Assembly: GCA_012026715.1 (NCBI GenBank)
Contig: VEPB01000357.1
Location: forward strand, 1 to 13,681
Source of the DNA: Methylococcaceae bacterium
GTDB taxonomy: Bacteria; Pseudomonadota; Gammaproteobacteria; Methylococcales; Methylococcaceae
DNA: 13,681 nt
Direction: 5' to 3'
In this document: positions 6,819-12,422 of the stretch, in pieces
How positions within the stretch are numbered: the first letter of the stretch is position 1
Layout of the letters: each line of letters opens with the position of its first letter
The notes under the pieces: generated by a model
The model's database searches: none
The model's input: the letters and a program-made list of their open reading frames with translations, nothing else
What the model was told of the DNA's origin: nothing
Position numbers and translations under genes: made by a program

Positions 6819-8084
6819 ATGCCCTCAGCCCCCCCCCAAAAACCGTCCGCCGGCACCCCAGTCGCCGGCACCCCATCCGAGCGGACCCGATCCGCCGTGA
6901 AGGGCCTGGTGGCGACGCTGCTCTGCCTGGCGGGCATCGCCGGCCTGCTGTACCTGGACGGCATCGTCGGCAACCCCGCCCCCGCCGCGCTGGCAGGAGA
7001 GCGCCTGGGCTACGGCCTGCTGTTTCTCGCCGGGTTCTTCACGGGATTCCACTGTGTCGGCATGTGCGGCGCCCTGGTGGTGAGCTACGCGATCCCCGCA
7101 TCCAAGCACTCCCCGGCGGGCTACCAAGCGCACCTCTTTTACGGCTGCGGCAAGACCCTGTCCTATACCACCATCGGCGCCTTGTTCGGCGGCGTCGGCG
7201 CGGTCGTCACCTTCACCCCTTTCCTGCGGGGTCTGGCGGGCCTCGCCGCCGGGCTGTTCCTGGTTCTGTTCGGCCTGGGGCTGCTCAATGTGTTCGCCGG
7301 CCTCAACCGGCTACGGATCAAACCGCCCGCCGTTCTGATGCGTTTCATCGCCAGCGGCGTCAGGCGCCACAGCCATCCCTTCGTCATCGGCCTGCTCAAT
7401 GGCCTCATGATCATCTGCGGCCCCCTCCAGGCCATGTACATCCTGGCCGCAGGTACCGGCAGTCCGGCCGAAGGCGCGCGCATGCTGTTCGTGTTCGGCC
7501 TCGGCACCCTGCCGGTCATGACGGGATTCGGCGTGCTGGCGAGCACTCTTTCCGCCAGCGTTGCCCCCCGGCTGGTGAGGGCTTCCGGCTACGTGGTGAT
7601 CGCCTTGGGCTGCATCATGCTGAATCGGGGACTGGCCATGACCGGTTCCGGCTACGACTTTCATACCCTGAGCGCGCGGCTGCAGTTGGATTCAGCCCCG
7701 CAACCGCCGCCGGCCACCTACCAGGAAATTCGCATGCGGGTAACCGGCAAGGGCTTTGAGCCGGACCACTTCAATCTGGTCAAGGATGTGCCGGTACGCT
7801 GGCTCATCGAAGGCGAGGAGCTGAACTACTGCAATCACCGCATCGTTGTGCCGGCTCTGGCCCTGGAGTTCGACGTGCAGAAAGGCGAGAACGTCATCGA
7901 ATTCACCCCAACCCAGATCGGCGCGATGCCTTGGAGCTGCTGGATGGGCATGATTCCCGGCACCTTTCTGGTCCACGAACAGCCCCCGCCTGAACCAGCC
8001 GCGCCGAACCGGAGCGCCGAGAACGTGCAGGCGCTGCTGAACGTATGGCTCGACCGCTTGAGCCAATGGCTGAAAAATCGATGA
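6819..8084 (+). CDS. TauE/SafE-family membrane protein fused to a C-terminal cupredoxin domain (copy 1)
   Basis: This 421-residue protein starts with a Pro-rich N-terminus, then has seven hydrophobic segments between about 28 and 273. The first core span carries GFHCVGMCGALVVSY (H78, C79, C83), and a later span carries GLMIICGPLQAMY (C200). These mark the COG2836/UreH_2-type sulfite exporter TauE/SafE family, whose members often occur with cytochrome oxidase and copper-delivery genes. Residues about 300-387 form a cupredoxin-like domain with candidate copper ligands C338/H340 (YCNHRIVVP) and the PWSCWMGM loop (C374, M376, M378). A role in copper binding and transfer across the inner membrane is likely. 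ATG 6819 gives an N-terminus matching copy 2 in length; the frame is open to 6723. The ribosome-binding site is weak. A C9A5 run lies at codons 4-8. The sugar-dehydrogenase-like gene follows after 85 nt. Confidence 0.85.
   Translation: MPSAPPQKPSAGTPVAGTPSERTRSAVKGLVATLLCLAGIAGLLYLDGIVGNPAPAALAGERLGYGLLFLAGFFTGFHCVGMCGALVVSYAIPASKHSPAGYQAHLFYGCGKTLSYTTIGALFGGVGAVVTFTPFLRGLAGLAAGLFLVLFGLGLLNVFAGLNRLRIKPPAVLMRFIASGVRRHSHPFVIGLLNGLMIICGPLQAMYILAAGTGSPAEGARMLFVFGLGTLPVMTGFGVLASTLSASVAPRLVRASGYVVIALGCIMLNRGLAMTGSGYDFHTLSARLQLDSAPQPPPATYQEIRMRVTGKGFEPDHFNLVKDVPVRWLIEGEELNYCNHRIVVPALALEFDVQKGENVIEFTPTQIGAMPWSCWMGMIPGTFLVHEQPPPEPAAPNRSAENVQALLNVWLDRLSQWLKNR
6829..6842 (+). repeat. C9A5 homopolymer tract within the start of the TauE/SafE gene
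   Basis: Nine consecutive C residues (6829-6837) followed by five A (6838-6842) begin ten bases after the start ATG and encode part of APPQK. Runs of this length are prone to slippage, so expression by frame switching or a sequencing-length error are both possible. The present length keeps the gene in frame. Confidence 0.7.
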
Positions 8085-8169
8085 CCGCCGAATTACAGCG
8101 CCACCCCTGGAGACTTTCGACCGGAACCGCGGTCCATCCGGATACCCGAAGCCTTAGCGGAGCAGGATC

Positions 8170-9285
8170 ATGTCCCTGACAAAATATTGCCGTATCCTCC
8201 TGATCGCCTCGCTGGCCGCCTGCGCTGCGCGAGCCGAAACCGATCCCGCCGCCGGCATCCGACTGCCGCCGGGTTTCCAGATTCAGGCTTTCAGCGCCGA
8301 AACCCCCAATGCCCGCTCGCTCGCCCTGGGCGAGGACGGCACGGTTTACGTGGGCACCATGCAGGAAGGCAAGGTCTACGCCCTGCGCGACCACGACGGC
8401 GACGGCAAGGCGGAGCGGGTCAGCGTGATCGCATCCGGCCTCACCATGCCCAATGGCGTCGCGGTACTGGATGGGGATCTCTATGTCGCGGACCTGTCAC
8501 GGCTGATTCGATTCAAAGGCCTCGGCGCACGACTGACCGATCCGCCGCCGGCTGAGACGATATCCGCCGACTTCCCCAAGGAAGTCCATCACGGCTGGAA
8601 ATACCTGCGGGCCGGTCCGGACCACCTGCTCTACCTAGGGATAGGCGCGCCCTGCAACGTGTGCCGCTCCCAGGACCCCATCTACGCCACCCTGATCCGG
8701 TTCGATCCGACCACCAAGACGCGCGAGATCGTTGCCCATGGCGTCCGCAACACCGTGGGATTCGACTGGCAGCCGCAGACTGGCATCCTGTGGTTTGCAG
8801 ATAACGGCCGCGACTGGCTGGGCGACGATCTGCCGCCGGATGAGTTGAACCGGGCGCCGCGTCCTGGGCTGCATTTCGGCTATCCCTATTGCCACGGCAA
8901 AGACATCGCCGACCCGGAGTTCGGCAAGGGCATTTCCTGCACCGACTATGTGCCGCCGGCCTGGACCTTCGGCCCCCACGTGGCGCCTTTGGGGATGCGC
9001 TTCTACAGCGGCAGCCAGTTCCCCGGGGAGTTCCGCGGCCGACTGTTCGTGGCCCAGCACGGCTCCTGGAACCGCACGGTACCGGTCGGGTACCGGGTGG
9101 TTACTGTTAGCTTCGAGCAGGGCGAACCCTCAACCGAGACCGTTTTTGCCGAGGGCTGGCTGAAACCCAACGGGGAAGTGAAAGGACGGCCGGTGGACAT
9201 CCTGCAGATGCCCGACGGCGCCCTGCTGGTTTCCGACGACAAGGCCGGCGTCATCTACCGTATCAGCCACGGGGCGCCACGCTGA
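8170..9285 (+). CDS. PQQ-dependent sugar (sorbosone) dehydrogenase-like periplasmic protein
   Basis: This 371-residue beta-propeller protein of the soluble glucose/sorbosone dehydrogenase superfamily starts with a signal sequence. LIASLAAC ends in a plausible lipobox with Cys18, so it may be a lipoprotein; cleavage after AARA is the alternative. Family landmarks are LPPGFQIQAFS (32-42), an EF-hand-like loop DHDGDGK (74-80), HHGWKYLRAGPDHLLYLGIG (140-159), HGVRNTVGFDWQP (190-202), ADNGRDWLGDDLPPDELN (210-227), GYPYC (237-241) and AQHGSWNRT (295-303). The many glycines and final strand VDILQMPDGALLVSDD complete the propeller. Such proteins oxidise sugars or aldehydes using PQQ, but the true substrate is unknown. 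A GGAG/AGGA ribosome-binding site supports this ATG. It lies 85 nt after TauE/SafE copy 1 on the same strand. Its stop faces the stop of copy 2 across 2 nt, so the transcripts must meet tail to tail. Confidence 0.85.
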   Translation: MSLTKYCRILLIASLAACAARAETDPAAGIRLPPGFQIQAFSAETPNARSLALGEDGTVYVGTMQEGKVYALRDHDGDGKAERVSVIASGLTMPNGVAVLDGDLYVADLSRLIRFKGLGARLTDPPPAETISADFPKEVHHGWKYLRAGPDHLLYLGIGAPCNVCRSQDPIYATLIRFDPTTKTREIVAHGVRNTVGFDWQPQTGILWFADNGRDWLGDDLPPDELNRAPRPGLHFGYPYCHGKDIADPEFGKGISCTDYVPPAWTFGPHVAPLGMRFYSGSQFPGEFRGRLFVAQHGSWNRTVPVGYRVVTVSFEQGEPSTETVFAEGWLKPNGEVKGRPVDILQMPDGALLVSDDKAGVIYRISHGAPR

Positions 9286-9287
9286 GG

Positions 9288-10505
9288 CTACTTCCGCTCA
9301 GCCGGCTTCGGTTCCGCCGGCGGCGATTTCTCATCCACCACCACGAACGAGCCGGTGGTCATGCCCATGTTGCAGGACCAGGTGATGACGCCTTCCTGTT
9401 GCGGGGTGAACTCGATGGTTTGCTGACCGTTTTTCAGTGGGATGTCCAGCCCCAGCTTGGGCACCACCACGCTGCTGACGCAGGACTGGGCCTCGGAGTT
9501 GTGGATGTGCCATTTCACCGGCACGCCCTTCTTCAGCACGATGGGACCATTGGGCAGCTGATCGCGCTTGCCGAAGTCCATCTCGATGTTCTGTTCCAGG
9601 CTGCTGTAGTCCGGCCCCGCGTTGGGCAGGTCGATGCCGAAGCGATCCTTCACCTGGTAAGACACCCAAGCCAGGCCGCTGCTGAAGTCATAGCCGCTGC
9701 CGCTCAGCACCAGCCCGCGGTTGAGCATGATCGCCCCCAACACCACCACCAGGAAACCCGATAGCCGCAAAATCTTGGGCGCAAGCCGGGCCGACGCCAT
9801 GCTGGTAAGCGCGCCGAACCCCATCATCACCGGCAACGTCCCGAGCCCGAACACCGACATCAGCTTGGCACCCTCCAGCGCGCTGCCGGTGCCCGCGGCC
9901 ATCACATACATGGCTTGGAGCGGGCCGCAGATCACCATCAGGCCATTGAGCAGGCCGATCACGAACGGGTTGCCGTAGCGGCGCGATTGCGCCCCGATGA
10001 AACGCAGCACGGCCGGCGGGGTCTTGATGCGGAAATTGCGCAGCCCTGGCCAGACGTTCAGCAGGCTGAGACCGAACAACAGCAAAAACACGCCGGCGGC
10101 GATGCCCACCATGCCACGCACCTGAGGAGTGAAGGCGATGATGGCCCCCAGCAGGCCAAAGGCGGCGCCGATCAGGGTGTAAGACACGGTCTTGCCCATC
10201 CCGTACAACAAATGCCCGCCGAACCGCAGCTTGCCGGTCTGCTCGCACTTGCTGGCGTAGCTCAGCACCAGCGCGCCGCACATGCCGACGCAGTGAAATC
10301 CGGTGAGAAAACCCACGGTGAACAGCAGGCCGTAGCTCATGTTTTGGCCCAGATCCGGCAGTTGGGCATCGAGCCGTAAACGCGCGTCCAGGTAGAGGAT
10401 CAGGGCGACGCCGGTCAGGGCGAACAGCAGGCCGAGGAAACGGTTCAGGAGCGACTTGACCGCTGAGGGGGAGAGTTTGGACGAAACGGGCTGAAAACTG
10501 GACAT
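9288..10505 (-). CDS. TauE/SafE-family membrane protein fused to a C-terminal cupredoxin domain (copy 2)
   Basis: This 405-residue paralog of the protein at 6819-8084 has the same architecture and is in inverted orientation. Core motifs are GFHCVGMCGALVLSY (H71, C72, C76) and GLMVICGPLQAMY (C193). LLNGLM, AAGTGS, GLGTLPVM and LNRGL are identical or nearly identical to copy 1. The C-terminal cupredoxin (about 305-391) has QSCVSSVVVPKLGLDIPL (C342) and TWSCNMGMTTGSF (C378, M380, M382). The first metal-loop differs from copy 1: Cys-Val-Ser-Ser replaces Cys-Asn-His-Arg, so the two may bind copper differently or hold different redox states. ATG 10505 is chosen because copy 1 has a similar N-terminal length; the frame is open to 10577, and neither start has a clear ribosome-binding site. 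It is divergent from small gene A (10806). Confidence 0.85.
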   Translation of the reverse strand: MSSFQPVSSKLSPSAVKSLLNRFLGLLFALTGVALILYLDARLRLDAQLPDLGQNMSYGLLFTVGFLTGFHCVGMCGALVLSYASKCEQTGKLRFGGHLLYGMGKTVSYTLIGAAFGLLGAIIAFTPQVRGMVGIAAGVFLLLFGLSLLNVWPGLRNFRIKTPPAVLRFIGAQSRRYGNPFVIGLLNGLMVICGPLQAMYVMAAGTGSALEGAKLMSVFGLGTLPVMMGFGALTSMASARLAPKILRLSGFLVVVLGAIMLNRGLVLSGSGYDFSSGLAWVSYQVKDRFGIDLPNAGPDYSSLEQNIEMDFGKRDQLPNGPIVLKKGVPVKWHIHNSEAQSCVSSVVVPKLGLDIPLKNGQQTIEFTPQQEGVITWSCNMGMTTGSFVVVDEKSPPAEPKPAERK

Positions 10506-10663
10506 GGTCGGATGAAATGGGACGGTGTGGCCCGGAGTAGCGGGAAGTTGGAAATCAGGCTGCAGGAAGCCTACCAAATCGGATCGCCCCCCGGCGCCAC
10601 CGGGGCCGGCGGTCCCGGGCGAGGGATTTGCCGCGCCCGCTCCGAGTCATTTAACGCAGAGAC

Positions 10664-10679
10664 TGTGTCATATCACACA
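10664..10679. promoter_or_regulatory. CRP/FNR-like inverted repeat TGTGT-N6-ACACA
   Basis: The 16-bp site TGTGTCATATCACACA has perfect 5-bp arms and a 6-nt centre. This is the geometry of a CRP-family operator (consensus TGTGA-N6-TCACA), with one changed position in each arm. It lies midway between two diverging genes, which makes a regulatory role plausible. There is no direct proof. Confidence 0.3.
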
Positions 10680-10761
10680 CTCGAACGAGCGACTCGCCCG
10701 AAGAGTCGATTAGCGATCCATTATATTCAAACCCTTACGGGAACGGCACAAAGCTTGATTA

Positions 10762-10778
10762 GGAAATGTTGCATTTCC
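10762..10778. promoter_or_regulatory. perfect inverted repeat upstream of small gene A (right copy)
   Basis: GGAAATG and CATTTCC (7 bp each) flank a TTG centre, 27 nt before the ATG at 10806 and just ahead of its ribosome-binding site. It could be a repressor operator or a small RNA hairpin in the leader. No equivalent sequence is seen before the left copy of gene A. Confidence 0.35.
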
Positions 10779-10805
10779 AACCGCCGCTTTTTCTCGGAGC
10801 GCCCC

Positions 10806-11042
10806 ATGAACAAGACCCGGACTGCGATCGCCTCTTCGGCCAGCGCCTTGCCATCGAGTTATCTTTTGTTGGGCACAGGATTGGCATTTGCGTCGCTCAT
10901 CCTGGTTCCGGCCGTGGCCACTTCCATCGGTCTGGGGCCAAGCGTGACCGGTGCCCTCCGCATGGCTCTCATGAAGGCGTCCAATCGGGCCGTAGGCCGC
11001 TCCCGCAGCACCCCCGCTGCCTCCGCCCCAGGCTGCCGTTAG
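10806..11042 (+). CDS. small membrane protein, family A (right copy)
   Basis: This 78-residue paralog of the protein at 6280-6471 has a short polar N-terminus, one hydrophobic span (about 18-44, LLLGTGLAFASLILVPAVAT) and the VTGALRMALMKASNRA motif at 47-62. A Ser/Ala/Pro-rich, basic tail absent from the left copy follows. Over the 39 residues from the span to the motif, 29 are identical between copies. The ribosome-binding site GGAG, 6-7 nt before this ATG, decides the start, although the frame is open far upstream. It is divergent from TauE/SafE copy 2, mirroring the left side, and is followed by the metal-binding domain gene. The function is unknown. I infer an inner-membrane accessory of the TauE/SafE-cupredoxin. 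Confidence 0.8.
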   Translation: MNKTRTAIASSASALPSSYLLLGTGLAFASLILVPAVATSIGLGPSVTGALRMALMKASNRAVGRSRSTPAASAPGCR

Positions 11043-11154
11043 CCGGACCACCCCCCCCGTCAGCCCGGCTTGCCGGAAGGGGTCGCATCAACTATGTTGG
11101 AGCATGCGCGGGCGTCGCCACCCCGTCGCCCATCCAACTGCGATCGACGAACCT

Positions 11155-11340
11155 ATGTGTGAAATGACACAGCAACCCTGTGACCTATGTGGCTTGCCGG
11201 TGGAAACGCCGGATTTTTCCCTTCGTACCATCAGCGGACCCAAGCGATTCTGTTGTGAGGGTTGCCACGGGATTTACCAGATGCTGCATGAATCGGAAAT
11301 CCTGCCGGCTACCGCGGAGGATGCCGAGGCGCAGTCCTAG
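11155..11340 (+). CDS. stand-alone metal-binding domain of the P-type ATPase (CcoI/FixI) N-terminal type
   Basis: This 61-residue protein has two cysteine clusters: QPCDLCGLPVETPD (C9, C12) and RFCCEGCHGIYQMLHES (C33, C34, C37). The pattern matches the putative metal-binding domain found at the N-terminus of CcoI/FixI-type copper ATPases (PF12156 type). There it normally precedes an HMA domain and the ATPase within one chain. Here it stands alone, ending in a short acidic tail. The ATPase encoded 1 kb downstream lacks this domain, so the protein may act in trans as a copper donor. The start is uncertain: ATG 11155 or 11164 both keep all cysteines, no strong ribosome-binding site is seen, and the frame is open to 11104. 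Confidence 0.75.
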   Translation: MCEMTQQPCDLCGLPVETPDFSLRTISGPKRFCCEGCHGIYQMLHESEILPATAEDAEAQS

Positions 11341-11569
11341 CGCCCGATCCGCCTCGTCGCTGACGCTTCTCCCTGGCGAATGCCGTAGAATCTTTTTCCG
11401 GATCCCAATTGTTCCCCGCTCCGGCGCTGCCCGAGCGGACTCCCCAAAGGTACAATGGGCAAATCACCCATGAGCAAGGCCCGATGCCGAGCGCAGGCAG
11501 CCATGGCGTGAGCCATACGGCGACGGCGTCGGCCGCACTGCGGCGACCACCCTCGTGAAGGGCGAGGCC
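11341..11569. other. 229-nt gap between the metal-binding gene and small gene B
   Basis: No firm gene is visible. It contains a short stem ATGGC-GTGA-GCCAT at 11503-11516 and an 18-codon frame (11455-11511) preceded by AAGG. That frame is too short and unsupported to call. A TACAAT at 11451-11456 resembles a -10 box but has no matching -35. The gap may hold a separate promoter for the B/HMA/ATPase group. Confidence 0.3.
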
Positions 11570-11797
11570 ATGGCCACAGCAACAACAATAACCGGGAGAT
11601 CCCTGATGAGCTTACTCGCGAAAAACCCTGTCGTCGTCTTCGGCCTTGGCGTCGCCGCCGGCTACCTGATCCACAAATACCGCAAGGAGATCGTCGGCAC
11701 CGCCAACGATCTGGCCGAGAAGGGTAAGGATTTCGTGCTTCAGCAACGGGAAAATCTCGAGGACTTGGTTGCGGAAAGCCGTGACAGCCAAGCCTGA
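11570..11797 (+). CDS. small membrane protein, family B (right copy), upstream of the P-type ATPase
   Basis: This 75-residue protein has one hydrophobic segment (about 19-35, NPVVVFGLGVAAGYLI) followed by a basic turn (HKYRKE). A long amphipathic helix (about 41-70, TANDLAEKGKDFVLQQREN, then LEDLVAES) follows. It is homologous to the protein at 5645-5983 over TGR-L, AKNP, GLGV-GY, HK-R and the QRE-L helix. ATG 11570 (preceded by AAGGGCGAGG) is preferred because homology begins with TITGR ahead of the next ATG, 11606. The latter has its own good GGGAG site and could also be used. Gene order B, HMA-like protein, P-type ATPase recalls mycobacterial loci where a small DUF1490/PacL membrane protein precedes CtpC-, CtpG- or CtpV-type ATPases. 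A scaffold or chaperone role for the ATPase is therefore a reasonable inference, though the PacL His/Asp metal motif is absent. Confidence 0.8.
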   Translation: MATATTITGRSLMSLLAKNPVVVFGLGVAAGYLIHKYRKEIVGTANDLAEKGKDFVLQQRENLEDLVAESRDSQA

Positions 11798-11811
11798 CCG
11801 GGCTCGTTGGC

Positions 11812-11830
11812 GGGCGGCTTGGAACCGCCC
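11812..11830. repeat. inverted repeat between gene B and the HMA-like gene
   Basis: GGGCGG (11812-11817) pairs with CCGCCC (11825-11830) around a 7-nt loop, 15 nt after the stop of gene B. There is no following U-run, so partial termination or mRNA stabilisation within the operon is possible but unproven. Confidence 0.3.
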
Positions 11831-11856
11831 GTAGTAGCCTTTCGATTCGAACCATC

Positions 11857-12420
11857 ATGTCGATCCTTCAGCGTATCGTTCTGCGCTACCGGGCACCGGG
11901 GCATCTGCGCTTCGCGCTGCCCAAGGCGCTCCTTTCAGGCCAAGCCGGCAATCGGTTGGCGGAGATATTGGGCCAGCAGCGCGGCATCTACCGGATTCGC
12001 GTTTTTGCCGACCAGGGCAAGCTGTCGATCCGCTATTTCGACGGACTGACCGACGTTCCCCAAATCGCCGAGGCTTTGGCTGCAGCGACCGAACAGTGCG
12101 CCGCCGAATGCCGCGAACTGGCATCCGCCGATCCGGACGAGGAGGAAACCGGGTGGCTGGACAATGCCGTGCAGGAAGCCAGGGAGACTTTCTCCGCCGC
12201 CGGCATCGTATTCCGCAGCGTGTTCAATCCGCCGGAGGGTGGTCGCAATGGCCTGGTGGGGGAATTCCTCACCGACGTGCTGGTGCTCTACCTGGTCAAA
12301 GCCCACTGGCACCTGATTACCCAGCACTGGCTGCGGCGGCCGTGGGAATTCCGCTACGAGTGGAGCGCCGCCATCTACATGATCTATCTGTTGGTCCGTT
12401 CCAAAAAGCCGAAATCCTGA
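11857..12420 (+). CDS. HMA-like (CxxC-less) domain protein next to a heavy-metal ATPase
   Basis: In this 187-residue protein, residues about 5-80 fit a beta-alpha-beta-beta-alpha-beta ferredoxin-like fold of the HMA_2 type (RAPGHLRFALPKALL, then a helix, GIYRIRVF, KLSIRYF and VPQIAEALA). It has no CxxC metal site. CAAEC (81-85) follows the fold. The C-terminal half carries a His/Trp/aromatic-rich segment (KAHWHLITQHWLRRPWEFRY, 148-167, with H150, H152 and H157), then a short hydrophobic stretch (AAIYMIYLLV). It may associate with the membrane. The stop is 2 nt before the ATPase start, which strongly implies translational coupling and a shared job. The ribosome-binding site is weak. A docking or metal-handling accessory of the ATPase is inferred. 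Confidence 0.75.
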   Translation: MSILQRIVLRYRAPGHLRFALPKALLSGQAGNRLAEILGQQRGIYRIRVFADQGKLSIRYFDGLTDVPQIAEALAAATEQCAAECRELASADPDEEETGWLDNAVQEARETFSAAGIVFRSVFNPPEGGRNGLVGEFLTDVLVLYLVKAHWHLITQHWLRRPWEFRYEWSAAIYMIYLLVRSKKPKS

Positions 12421-12422
12421 AC

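Larger units (their letters stand above)
10506..10805. promoter_or_regulatory. divergent control region between TauE/SafE copy 2 and small gene A
   Basis: These 300 nt separate two diverging genes. Bases about 10645-10785 are clearly richer in A/T than the genes, as expected for promoters. I see TATATT at 10722-10727 as a possible -10 for the rightward gene but no good -35. Inverted repeats are TGTGT-N6-ACACA (10664-10679), CGACTC/GAGTCG (10690-10708) and GGAAATG-TTG-CATTTCC (10762-10778). No gene is visible; the in-frame upstream extension of the small gene at 10806 has no counterpart in its paralog. Confidence 0.45.
5645..11797. repeat. gene-level inverted duplication: B-A-TauE/SafE ... TauE/SafE-A-B
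   Basis: Three gene types occur twice in mirror-image order: family B (5645-5983 minus, 11570-11797 plus), family A (6280-6471 minus, 10806-11042 plus) and TauE/SafE-cupredoxin (6819-8084 plus, 9288-10505 minus). The sugar-dehydrogenase-like gene lies at the centre. The DNA of the copies has drifted apart, with third positions changed widely, so this is an old paralogous arrangement and not a recent DNA repeat. Only the right arm contains the separate metal-binding domain gene and runs on into the P-type ATPase. Confidence 0.8.

Noticed and set aside
11455..11511. 18-codon frame with an AAGG-like site, possible leader peptide
   Set aside because: It is too short, has no run of regulatory codons and no associated attenuator, so chance is the simplest explanation.
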